The position numbers and the translations under genes are program-made. Below the pieces are notes generated by a model. It was not told the origin of the DNA, searched no databases, and worked only from the letters and a program-made list of their open reading frames with translations. A stretch of 64,000 nt of DNA, from positions 87,148,680 to 87,212,679 of the forward strand of contig CM043962.1 of the NCBI GenBank assembly GCA_014529385.2. Direction: 5' to 3'. The stretch comes from Adiantum capillus-veneris (Eukaryota > Streptophyta > Polypodiopsida > Polypodiales > Pteridaceae). Below are positions 46,413 through 56,760 of the stretch, piece after piece; the first letter of the stretch is position 1; each line of letters starts with the position of its first letter.

Positions 46413-46832
46413 GTATCTAGCATAATCCACTTGATTTATGGTAGACTCTAGTTTGATCTTTATTGATGTGCAAATGTCGCATTTAAAGAATGTGCTTGAG
46501 TTTGACAAAGTGATTGTCTTGAAGACTGGGTTCCACAACCTTGAGAATGTTGGCTGTGATAGTGTTTTGTATTCCATTGTGACAATTGTGTCATTTACTT
46601 CCCACAAAATGTCCACTTGTTTGTACATCATTGGAAGAACACGCTGAGTTTCGCGCGTACCATGCTTGGTTGTCCTTGACTTATGTGGCATTTGATCTAC
46701 ATTATTATCTATGAAGCCCTGTATGAGTGCTTTTGCCATCTCAACATGTGTCAAGCTCTTCCTTATTATTCCAGTAATTCCATGATTGCCATTACATGCT
46801 CCATCCAAGAATTTCTTGCGTAGCCTATACAA
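46413..46832 (-). pseudogene. Transposase-like protein, middle part (other side of the split)
   Basis: Minus ORF with FLDGACNGNHGITGIIRKSL, ALIQGFIDNNVDQMPH, TRETQRVLPMMYKQVD and FKCDICTSIKIKLE, reading up to the GTAT target site. The C-x2-C before a charged helix and the basic G-rich start are the features that precede the IIHD block in the family. It continues at 33978 across the inserted element. Confidence 0.6.
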
Positions 46833-47700
46833 TGTTGACTATCATATTCCATGCATTACATACCATGCTTTTTTACATACCTTCTTTCAATCAAAGGTAA
46901 ACTCAAAGCATTCCTCTTCTTGATATTTTCTATAATCCATGCTGATACAATCCAATACAAATCTGCACGGCTAGTGTAGCTTTGTCCCCAAAAGTCTGCC
47001 CTAGCTTGCATGATTTTGGATTTGTCTCCAATCTCAAGACATCGCATCTCACATCAATCAATTGTTGCAACTTTGTGAACGTTTGCAGCATCACATTGTT
47101 TGTTGAATTCGTGAGCATTACCTGCTTTTTTTCTAGGCTTAACTCTATGTACATAACTCCTTTTCTTCGGTTGTCCCATCTCTAATATCATAGTCACCGA
47201 CCATGGCATCCTGCTATCATACGAGTATGAAGAAGAAGAAGAAGACCTAGTTCTGTACTGGTGACACCTCCTTCAAAACTAGTTTTAGTGTTGTTATCTA
47301 TGCCATCATCTTCATACTCATCACTGGAAGCATATAAGTTGTCAAGGGAATCTCCCATTTCTTCCATGAGGGGATCTTGAATACCCTCAATGGTAGAAGA
47401 AGATCATGTGTCTTTTATGAAGGGCTCACCATTCTCAAATGTGAGCTGCCTAATTGGCCAGCTTACCAAATTCAAACTTGAAATATCACTTTGATGTGGA
47501 TGCATCAACCCTTCCACAATGACACCCAAGCTACTCTCACCTAGTTCAGTACAATTTATAGCCTCATATGGGTGGACCAACAATACCACTCCATTACCAA
47601 GTTTTGTAGATCTATTGTTAGCCCAAAGGATGTCTCTTTTCTCTTTCCAACTCACTATATCTATCAAGCCATCTTCTTGATGCCAACCAGAAAATCCTCA
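46833..47700 (-). pseudogene. Possible N-terminal remnants of the same transposase-like gene
   Basis: Open pieces 47154-46930 (TFTKLQQLIDVRCDVLRLE) and 47667-47404 (MIDIVSWKEKRDILWANNRS...) lie on the same strand with stops between. Membership is inferred from position only. Confidence 0.3.
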
Positions 47701-48094
47701 TCTATTTTATTAGACTTTCCTTCTGAATAACAATAATATGCAATGGCCACTTGATGATGCTTCCAACTGTTTGAGACATGGTTCTTGCATCCATTATTGT
47801 GACGAATGGAATCAAGAAGGTGTCATCAAAAATTTCTAGTACATGTATTGCCACACATGTTGTACCAATCAATTCAAAACTACAACATTGAGATGCATCA
47901 GTGGAATGAATAACCAGCGAGCCTTCGTTGTGGAATCATCAACAAGAAACGCTAATTACCTTGGTTTGGACCCTGCATTTTTTTACAAAATCAAGAGATA
48001 TCAGTAAAACTATATGTTTGAACATAGAAATCAAAATTTAATACATTCCCAAGATACACTAACAATTTTGGCAAAAGCTTGCATCCCATTCAAT
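47701..48094. other. No gene recognised
   Basis: Intergenic DNA leading into the minisatellites. Confidence 0.35.
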
Positions 48095-48995
48095 TAAGAA
48101 AATCTACACTGAGTCAACCCATGGAGGATGGTAGGAGGCTCGAGCTCAACTTTGAGCATATATGTATATCTAAGTGCTAGAAATATAAAGCTGACAAGAG
48201 TTGCAAGATAGGGACTATGTTACATTGCAGAGGTATCCATCGAGTTTAGTAGATGCACCCTAAATGTACATCTAGACGCTAGATATATATAGCTCAAAGA
48301 GTTGCAATATGGATCTCAAGTTATATCGAATCAACCCATGTAGGATGGTAGGAGGCTCGAGCTGAAGTTTGAGCATAGACGTACATCTAAGTGTTAGAAA
48401 TCTATAGCTTTGAATAGTTGCATCAAGATGGATATATATTATATTGAGTCAACCCATGGAGGATGGTAAGAGGCTCAAGCTCAAGTTTGAGCCTAGATGT
48501 ACATCTAAGTGCTAGAAATATAAAGCTGACAAGAGTTGCAAGATGGAGCCTAAGTTACATTGAGGCACCCATGTAGTTTTGTAGGAGAGGCTTAACTGAT
48601 GTTGGAACCTAGATATACATCTAAGCGCTCGAAATCTAAAGATGACAAGAGTTGCAAGATGGATCCCAAGTTACATTGAATCAACCGACGGAGAATGGTA
48701 GGAGGCTCTAACTCAAATTTGATCCTACATGTAGATCTAAGTGCCAGAAATCTTAGGATGACAAGAGTTGCAAGATGGATCCCAAGTTACATTGAGTCAC
48801 CCATGGATTTTGGTGGAATGTTTGAATTGATGTTGGAGCTTAGATGTACATCTATGTGCTAGAAATCTATAGCTAGCAAGAGTTGCAAGATGGAGCCCAA
48901 GTTACATTGAATCAACCCGTGGATAATGGTAGGAGGCTCAAACTTAAAGTTGAGCTTAGATGTACATCCAAGTGCTAGAAATACTTAGCTAGCAA
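48095..48995. repeat. Minisatellite A, about 115-120-bp unit
   Basis: About eight imperfect copies of a unit containing GAGTCAACCCATGGAGGATG, GGTAGGAGGCTCGAGCTC, TAGATGTACATCTAAGTGC and GACAAGAGTTGCAAGATGG. Starts lie near 48113, 48328, 48449, 48679, 48798 and 48910, with degenerate copies between. TAGATGTACATCTA is itself palindromic. Confidence 0.85.
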
Positions 48996-49004
48996 CCTGC
49001 ATGT

Positions 49005-49490
49005 TGGTGCTACTCTAGTATATGCAAGTGAGGATTGAACTTAACTTCGAGCCTCTTGGCATTGGTAGCCACACAGATGTAATGAAGCTAGCCTTACACC
49101 CTAGTGCTACAATAGTATATGCAGTTGAGGCTCAAACTTAAGTTCCAGCCAGACTTGCTATATTAGCATATGTAGGCGAGGTTTGAACTTAAGTTTGAGC
49201 CTCTTTCCCTAAGTAGATATGCGGATTTCATTAAGCTAGACTTGCTATAATAGCATATGTAGGCGAGGCTCAAAACTTCAAACTTAAATTCAGTAGCCAC
49301 AAGGATGTCATTTATCTAGACTTGATATACTAGAATATGTAGGCGAGGTTCGAACTTAATCTCGGGCCTCTTTCCCTAAGTAGCCACAAGGATGTCCCTT
49401 GGCTAGCCTTACACACTAGTGCTACAATATCATATGCAATTGAGGCTCAAAATTAAGTTTGAACCTAAAGGAATATTCAAGCACTCTAAC
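49005..49490. repeat. Minisatellite B, about 80-115-bp unit
   Basis: About five copies of CATATGTAGGCGAGGTTCGA, ACTTAAGTTTGAGCCTC, TAAGTAGCCACAAGGATGTC and GCTAGACTTGCTATA. The motif GGCTCAAACTTAAGTTTGAG is a near-palindrome that is also found in minisatellite A and near 55159. Confidence 0.8.
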
Positions 49491-49499
49491 TGGAATATT

Positions 49500-49895
49500 C
49501 AAGGAGTTAGTTGGCTAAGTATGGGCGCCCAAGTTTGAATGGGATGAGCTCATATAAAAGCCACTAAACCTAATTTTTACTCATTCTCTCATTGTGCAAT
49601 AGAAGCCGCTCTTGCTCCATCTCCACCTTCTCCTTCACCATCTCCTTGTGTGTGTGTGTGTACGTGTGAGAGTGTGTGTGTGATCGAGCGTTGCGGCGGC
49701 ATGACGGCGGCGAGGCGGTTGAGCGCGGCGTAGCGGCGTCTCCCTCTTCTTCGCGGCACGGGAATCCTTCATTCGCAACTACGCAGGAAGGTGAGTGACA
49801 CACCATTCTTCCTTGTGAGCTTGTCTGTTGTATGACTGTGTGCTAGGAGCCTTTGTGGCTCGCACACGGCACGTAGCAAGTCCCTAGCCGTGACA
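49500..49895 (+). repeat. LTR end of another gypsy element
   Basis: TATAAAAG at 49553-49560, followed by a GC-rich leader and an end CCGTGACA (49895), four T residues, then a PBS. The LTR's left boundary was not found; the minisatellites may lie inside its U3. Confidence 0.6.
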
Positions 49896-49899
49896 TTTT

Positions 49900-49917
49900 T
49901 GGCGCCGCTGCCGGGGA
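49900..49917 (+). other. Primer binding site TGGCGCCGCTGCCGGGGA
   Basis: The TGGCGCCGxTGCCGGGGA form is the PBS typical of plant Athila/Tat-type gypsy elements. It differs from the PBS of the 33979 element. Confidence 0.85.
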
Positions 49918-50880
49918 GCTGCTGCGCGTGAAGCTGCAATGGAGACCTGTAAATTGTATTGAAGCTATTTTTTATGTAGGAAAGGCGCGGCTTAAGTTTG
50001 ATTATTGTTGTTATGCAAAAACAGTAGAGAAAGACACAATGTTGTTGACTGCATTCAAGTTTTTTGTGTTCTGTTAAGCTCTGTTTTGCTAGTTCTAGTA
50101 AGCTCAAATTTCAGCTTACACAGTTAGCATTTCTTGCGTTTCTGCGTTTTCTGCATTTTCCGGTTTGCACTGCACAATTCTGTCAAGTTTTAATTTTTTG
50201 CATTTTCTGTGTTTTCTGGTTTGTGCACAGTTAGGCGCACAGTTAGTTAATTAAGTAGGTTAGTAATTAGGTGAACCACTGATTAGCAGGTCAGTAGGTA
50301 GGTGAGACAATAAATAGTTAGGTGAGGTCAACGCGCACCAAAACGCGTACCAAATAATATCCAAAAAAAATAAAAAAAAATAAAAACGTGAGTGAGGGGG
50401 AGGTTATAAAAACGGACGGGTTGGTTTGTATAAAAGTGAGATCGGGATCGGTTGACCCAATCCCAATCCCAATCCCAATCCCAAGCCCAGGCTCTGTCTC
50501 TGTCTTATGATATAGGGTAGTCTCACTCCTATATATATAGGCTAGACTCACAAGGAGGGAGTGAGGAATGTGGGATAAGTCCTACACTCTCCTCTCCTTC
50601 ATTGCACACTAGGACTTGCTATTTGGAGCCTAGTTCCCCAACTAGGAAAAGACTGTTTCGGGATTTTCTGGAGCAAAATAGAACCAAACGGTGGGCTATA
50701 AAGCACAGCGCGTCCCTCCTAGCGATACGCTCGTTTCGAGCTATCACACGGCCGATTGAGGTTGATGCTTCCATCTGCGGCCATTGTTTTGACATCGGTT
50801 GGCCAAAAGGTATAGTAATGGACCAGCCTTAGCTCCTCGCACCATTTGATGCGGCAAAGATCATTATTCAAATTCCCTAA
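49918..50880. other. Truncated internal region of the 49.9-kb element, no pol
   Basis: No gag or pol motif. A (CCCAAT)n run lies at 50457-50485. A 76-codon plus ORF at 50602-50832 (RLFRDFLEQNRTKRWAI...) has no known match. Confidence 0.4.
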
Positions 50881-51220
50881 GCTTCCAGCCCTGATGGTAA
50901 AAGTACTCCCTTGAGACCACCAGGCTCAAGACCATCCTCGCTGGGTTCGAAAACACGACGGAGTGGTCGATATCTCAAGGATCCTCATGACTGATGCCCA
51001 AAAGTCATAGTTGTTTGATCGGCACACAGACATGTACACTGAAATCCCATGTATGCCTCATGCTGATCCTGAAACGTGTTATATATATAAATACGTAAGA
51101 ATATAACATCAATTAAATAGAGTAATTCAAAAACAAAAGCAGCAATAGTGGAAAAAGAAAAAAACACATTCTCCTCCTATATTCTCGTCTTAACTTTGGG
51201 TTAACCTCTGTTTATCCTTG
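50881..51220 (-). other. Leader fragment of a minus-strand gypsy element
   Basis: It follows the PBS at 51221 on the minus strand, corresponding to the region between PBS and gag. It is truncated before gag. Confidence 0.45.
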
Positions 51221-51232
51221 GCTTTGATACCA
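51221..51232 (-). other. Primer binding site TGGTATCAAAGC
   Basis: Minus-strand PBS, 2 nt from the LTR end GGACCTTACA. Same type as at 26291. Confidence 0.8.
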
Positions 51233-52347
51233 ACTGTAAGGTCCCCGTCCTAAAAGATCGGGGCGACTTGGAAGATAGCCTTCTTTATCCTCTAAATCCG
51301 TTGACGACACCCTATTCCGATAATGCGAAGCAAGGATACGAGCAACGAAAGAGAAGAATAATTCCACCTGATGTGTTCGTAGTTGCAAGACCCTACGCCA
51401 CAAGCCAGGTCGATGAAGTTAAAGGTTCTATGGACTCTAGATACTACATTATAAGAGAAGAAAATCCCTTTCACATATTAAGGATCCAAAAACAACGCTT
51501 TTTTCCCGCGTTTAAGAGGCACGGCCGCCATCCTTAAATCCGAAATATGACAAGAGATAAATCTCTAACTAACTAAGACAAAGTGAAAAGTACTCGACTA
51601 ATCGAGTCCACCCATCCTTGACTGGCAATCTGAGTCAGTCTCCACTTTCCACATTGCACTCACCCGTTCTTTTAATATTGACTAATTACTACCACGATAT
51701 ATACAACAATGTTCCTTAATTAGTTTCTAGCACAAGTTCTTTAGTATAATCCTTTCAAACATCATCAAACAATTCTTTCATAACAAGAGTTAAAAAAAAA
51801 CAATTCTATAATCCGCAAAAAGAGAGTCTTTAGTTTCTATACAAATTTTGCCGCTAACCACAGACTTTCTCTGTTTAACCGACAGAGTCTTTGCAAAGGT
51901 TTTTCTTAATCGCTAACCGCGAGATGCGCATACTTCCCTTTTGCTAACCGCAAGGGACATCTTGCTACCCGCAAGGCATCTTTCTAACTGTCTGCAAGGT
52001 TAAAAAAAGGAAGTTAATGACCTCAACTTTAATTTTCGCTAACCGCGAATTCCTCTCGCTAACCGCGAGTTCCATCTGGAAACAAGATTTTCTTTCAGTA
52101 TTTCATATTCTAAATGTTTCTTTCAACAAGATCAATCAAAATCATATTCTCAAACCATAATCACTTATCAAAATTATTTCTTTATCAAACAATAACAGTT
52201 TATAAAAACAATACTTTTACTACTTTATGAAACATATGCTTGTTTCATGTGATTGAACAATCACGTTTTTGGTTCGGTTTAAGGTAAGGTCTAAGTTTAT
52301 GTTACCGGTCAACATGAATACTATGCATAATTATAAATTTGTCTTAC

Positions 52348-52524
52348 CAAATTTGGAGCGCGTGCGGCTAACTCCTGTGCTAGAGGTTGGACGGCTTCGA
52401 CTTCTTCTTCGGTTGATGCTTCCGCATGAGATACGTTTGGAGTTGACGCCTTTCTTCCCACCTTCCTTGGTGGTACAACGGCATGTGCGTCCTTAGAACT
52501 TCGTGTTACACGCTTCGGAGCCAT
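52348..52524 (-). CDS. LTR-embedded first exon (MAPKRVTRSS...)
   Basis: ATG at 52524 begins MAPKRVTRSSKDAHAVV, 59 codons to ...RAPNL, then a phase-0 donor TTG|GTAAGA (GT at 52347-52346). It lies about 210 nt downstream of the LTR TATA box. The basic/acidic composition resembles a Gag N terminus. Same start, phase and position logic as 20512-20375 despite diverged sequence, which supports a conserved function. Confidence 0.55.
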
Positions 52525-52554
52525 AGCTTCGGAATGGAGAAAAGAAAAGCGCAT

Positions 52555-52586
<32 letters not shown>

Positions 52587-52733
52587 TCCACAAATCGGGA
52601 GACGGCACGTCGACGATTGGAGATGGAGATGGCTTGATGGTGAGAGGTTAAGGGAGAGAGGCTTCCTCCGGCGCGTCGTTGCAAAAGAGCTTCCACTTAT
52701 GTAGATATGTGTCAAAAGTGAGAGGAGAAGGGT

Positions 52734-52744
52734 CCTTTATATAG
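52734..52744 (-). promoter_or_regulatory. LTR TATA box (TCTATATAAAGG)
   Basis: It lies on the minus strand upstream of the MAPKR exon, in a CCCTAGGG-flanked context. Confidence 0.65.
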
Positions 52745-52820
52745 ACCCTAGGGGGAGTGCTAAAAATATTGAGAGGTTTCAAGAATAGGAGAAGGAAAAG
52801 CTTGCACGTTGTCGCGGCTC

Positions 52821-52822
<2 letters not shown>

Positions 52823-52855
<33 letters not shown>
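52823..52855. repeat. (TA)n microsatellite
   Basis: About 33 bp of alternating TA. Confidence 0.95.
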
Positions 52856-52858
<3 letters not shown>

Positions 52859-52859
52859 C

Positions 52860-53814
52860 GTTCACGAATCCTATGCGCAATTTTTAAAAATCTCTATACT
52901 TAGAAGTTCCTATTCTATATTGAGAGAGAGAAAGAAAGAAGTATCCTAATTTTGACTCACCTCTCTTTCTTTCCTGAAATACTATCTCTAAGTTTTTTTC
53001 TTCACTCATAGATTACGTTCCCACATAAACCTATTGTTCCACATAAGGAAAGATCATAAATAAATAGATTTTGAACCCGATTTTCAATCCGATTGCTATG
53101 ATAAACTCATGATGACTCACAAAATTGAGAATCTCAATTACTTTGCAAAATAACTAAAATGACTTATATGGATAAATGTTGGGTACATTACATTTTATTT
53201 AAGTGGTTATCGATTAACTACTTCATCAGAGGCTCAAAAAAAGTTTATTAGAGTACCTATTGATTAGGTACTCTAACTAGAGAATAGTCACTTACTTTCG
53301 ATTAGAGAATAGTCACTTACTTTCAATTTATAGAGCGTGATTTTCACGTAGCTATAGTTTGATTAACTTAGTGAAAGAGTTTAAAGGGTGTATCAAGAGA
53401 CAATATAAAAAAATTATGAATATATGTAATCATTAATGAAGAGGATTAAAAAGAGATTAGAAACTAATAGAATGAGATTGAAGAGTGAATTTTGAGATGC
53501 ATTCAGAATTGAAAAAGAATAATAGATTAGAGGAGAGGAAAAGATTAGTATCTGAGAACAATATCTCAAAGATTATTCTAGAGGAGAGTAGAAGTTTAGG
53601 ACCTGGGAATGTAATCTCAGAAGACAAGTTACAATGGTTAGTAGAATAAAATTTTGATTCGTGCAGGTTTAGGACAGATTAAGAGGAGGGGAGGGAGTGA
53701 TTAAGAGGATGGAAAGGGAGATTACACAGAGAGATTATAAGAGATTAGGGAGTGATTAAGAGTAGGTGAGGGTAATTACACAGAAAGATTAGAAAAAGGT
53801 ATCTCACACATGAG
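52860..53814. other. AT-rich DNA, no gene
   Basis: It may be U3 of the 51235 LTR. It contains a short direct repeat, AGAGAATAGTCACTTACTTT, at about 53279 and 53304. Confidence 0.4.
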
Positions 53815-53911
53815 AGAGAGAGAGAGAGGTGCACTTGGATAATCCTTTTAAATTTGAAACTCAAAATAAAAATCTGGAAATCATTGGTTTAACTGATCTT
53901 CACGTGCAATC

Positions 53912-53958
<47 letters not shown>

Positions 53959-54218
53959 GCACCTTGATAAGCCTTTCAAATTTGAAATTCAAAATTAAAA
54001 TCTAGAAACCATTGCTATAATTGATCTTCACCTGCAATCAAAAGGGGGAGAGAGAGAGAGAGAGAGAGAGAGAGTTAATGTAGATGTGTGAGAAAGAGCT
54101 TTTTTGACTGCCAATAGATACATAGAGGAGAGGGAGATACAGAAGTAAAGAACCTTACTTGTCACGTTGTCGTCAGTTTTGTCATGTCTGCAGGAAAATG
54201 CAAACCCTAATTTAATGT

Positions 54219-54283
<65 letters not shown>

Positions 54284-54445
54284 AATGAAGATGTGTGAGA
54301 AAGAGCCTTATGGGGGGACGAGCAGATGCGCAAAGGGGAGGGAGATGCGGGAATAAAGATCCTCACCTGTCGCGTCGTCGCTGAAGTTGTCACCGTCTGT
54401 AGGAAAACCCAAACCTATTATAATATAGAAGGTTTCAAAAGCATT
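53815..54445. repeat. (AG)n tracts with two pairs of duplicated segments
   Basis: GAGGTGCACTTGGATAATCC... (from 53827) and GAGGTGCACCTTGATAAGCC... (from 53956) are diverged copies of ~95 bp. 54074-54225 and 54281-54432 are a second pair. Between them lie (AG)n tracts (53916-53956, 54047-54074, 54223-54280). Confidence 0.8.
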
Positions 54446-54799
54446 AAAAAGACTTTAATAGCTTTTCCCACCAACCCTATCAAGGTTAGATTAGCAAAGG
54501 CACATGTGTGGACTAAAACTAATGGGTTTTCATAATGATTAAAAAAAGTGGAAAAAAAATAACTTTTTACGAAAATTAGCATAACTTTCACATACGAATA
54601 CCGATTGTAAATGTTTTCTATGAGTAGCTAGAGAGCGGCTCTACGCTTTTGTTAACCAACCCTATTCAACAAATGGCTTTATGAACAATTGACAAAAAAG
54701 ACATTTAAGGGGCCAAAAAATTCAATGAAGTTAGGGGTGTCTAGAACTAGTTTTGAGAGTTTTTGGAAAAAAATACTCACAAGCTGGACTTAGTTTTGA
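54446..54799. other. No gene recognised
   Basis: Noncoding AT-rich DNA between repeat blocks. Confidence 0.35.
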
Positions 54800-54942
54800 C
54801 TTCCCTGGCTAAAACCTCTTAGGATCAATGAGTGAGGGACCCACCTCCACCAACCCTCTTGCTTAACCAACTTCCCTGGCTAAAACCTCTTAGGATCAAT
54901 GAGTGAGGGTCCCACCTCCACCAACCCACTTGCTTAACCAAT
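54800..54942. repeat. 71-bp tandem duplication
   Basis: CTTCCCTGGCTAAAACCTCT starts at 54800 and again at 54871. The units are almost identical. Confidence 0.92.
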
Positions 54943-55259
54943 TTCTTGGCAGCTTTATGCATGTAAAATTGTCTTGCTTACAACACGTAAAACCCTAGGA
55001 ATATAATCACCAAGATTCGGTTTACACATAAACAACTAAGACAAAAACCTCATTGTGTTTTGAACGTCCATCAAGGCTCAATTGTCATAGGATACTCTCC
55101 ACGGCCACCAATACTCAAACTAATGTTCTATCCTTAAAAAAAACTATATGACTAATTAGGCTCGAACTTAAGTTTGAGCCACCCATGCAACTACTTTGAA
55201 GCCTCACCTTCTTGTAAGCTCCAACGCTTTAGATAGGTCATTCAAGGAAACTTAGGTTT
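54943..55259. other. No gene; stray copy of the minisatellite B palindrome
   Basis: GGCTCGAACTTAAGTTTGAG at about 55159. Confidence 0.4.
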
Positions 55260-56690
55260 GATATAAAGATCATCATTACAGTATGCTAATAAGCATACCT
55301 TTGTTGGTTTCAAGGAGAAGAGATGATAGGTCCCTGCATCCTGTGTATGCTAATTAGCATACTGTTTATGCCAATTCACATTCTGTGGGTATGCTAATTA
55401 GCATAGGTTCGCTGGTTTCAAGGAGAAGGGATGGCAGCTTTGTGTGTACTGTGTATGCTAATTAGCATACTATACTGAGTGGAAGTTAGATATCATGTAG
55501 ACATTCATATTGTCTATGCTAGCTATGTTAAGTGGTATACAAAGTGTGCTAAACACCATGATCAATATGCTAACTAGCATACAAAATATGCTAACAAGGA
55601 AGTGTGAATATAGTGTGTATGCTAACTAGCAAAGAATGTATGCTAATTAGCATACATAAAATGTTAATAGAAAAAATTGTGTGTATGCTAATGGTATGCT
55701 TATTACTGATGGTGTGCTAATTAGTATACATGCTATGTTAATTAGCATAAATGGTATGCTAATTAGCATACACAGCTGTATGCTAATTAATTAGCATACG
55801 ATGTATGCTAGCATAGATGGTATGCTAACTAGAGGATAAGTTATGCTAATAAACATAACGTCTCTACTAATTAGCATACCATCTTTGCTGGTTAGCATAT
55901 TGTGCATGCTAACTAAAATACACATTACGATAACTAGCAAAGAGGTATGCTAACTAGCATACAAATTATGCTAGCTAGCTCAAAATGTATGCTAACTAGC
56001 ATAGAGGTATGCTAACAAGCATACACATTATGCTAGCTAGCAAAGAAGGTATGCTAACTAAACTTTGAATGCTTTTTAGCATGCACCAAATGCTAGCTAG
56101 CATACAAGGTATGCTAGTTAGCATACTGAGTATGCTAATTCTCATACCTTTTTTTATAGTTATCATACTTGCATGCTAGCCATCATACACAATGTTCTAA
56201 TTAGCATAAAAAATATGCTAATTAGCATACCTTGTTAGCTAGTTAGAACATTGTGTATAGCCATGTGTGCTAACTAGCTAACAAGGTATGCTAATTAGCA
56301 TACTTTTTATGCTAATTAGAACATTGTGTATGATGGCTAGCATGCAAGTATGATAACTATAAGAAAAGGTATGCTTATGCATGGAGAGCTTCCCAATTAG
56401 ACACAAAGTATGCTAATCATCATGTTAAATAAGCTAATTAGTGCACAATGTGCTAACTAGCAAACAAGGTATGCTAATTAGCATACCCTATATGTTATCT
56501 AGCACACACAATGTGCTAACTAACATATAGGGTATACTAATTAGCATACTTTTTATGCTAATTAGAACACTGTGTATGATGGCTAGCATAACTAGGTTTG
56601 ACAACTACCATACACAATATGCTAGACACCATACCCACTAAGCTAACTAGCATACCTTCTATGCTAACTAGCATACACAGGGCTAGTATA
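55260..56690. repeat. Array of palindromic TATGCTAATTAGCATA motifs
   Basis: About 1.4 kb is built almost wholly from TATGCTAATTAGCATA and variants (CTAACTAGCAT, CTAGCTAGCAT) at irregular spacing of roughly 15-40 bp, with dozens of copies on both strands by symmetry. No ORF. The half-site ATGCTAAT resembles an octamer-like motif, but no function is shown. Confidence 0.92.
56145..56378. repeat. Long inverted repeat (about 100-bp arms) inside the palindrome array
   Basis: 56148-56250 is the near-exact reverse complement of 56270-56378 (words such as ATTAGAACATTGTGTATGAT and TAGCATGCAAGTATGATAAC), with a loop of about 20 bp. A third, partial copy lies at 56517-56600. Confidence 0.85.
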
Positions 56691-56760
56691 GGAATCAAGG
56701 CTCGATAACTATTCCTTAACATTATCTTACCAGAACTCTGTGTGATTGGAGGTCCTTGCC

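Larger units (their letters stand above)
51235..52760 (-). repeat. 5' LTR of a chromovirus-like element (right end not found)
   Basis: It starts TGTAAGGTCCCCGTCC. It shares with 19299 and 60133 the block CGACTAATCGAGTCCACCC ... GGCAATCTGAGTCAGTC ... CACTCAC ... CTAATTACTACCAC, and has the embedded exon 52524-52348. Promoter box CTATATAAAGG at 52744-52734 (minus). Repeated CTAACCGCGAG/TTTGCTAACCGCAAG words occupy 51850-52075. The LTR probably extends further right. Confidence 0.65.

Noticed and set aside
55260-56690. CRISPR-like repeat array
   Set aside because: Units are palindromes at irregular spacing without uniform spacers, in a plant genome; no cas genes.
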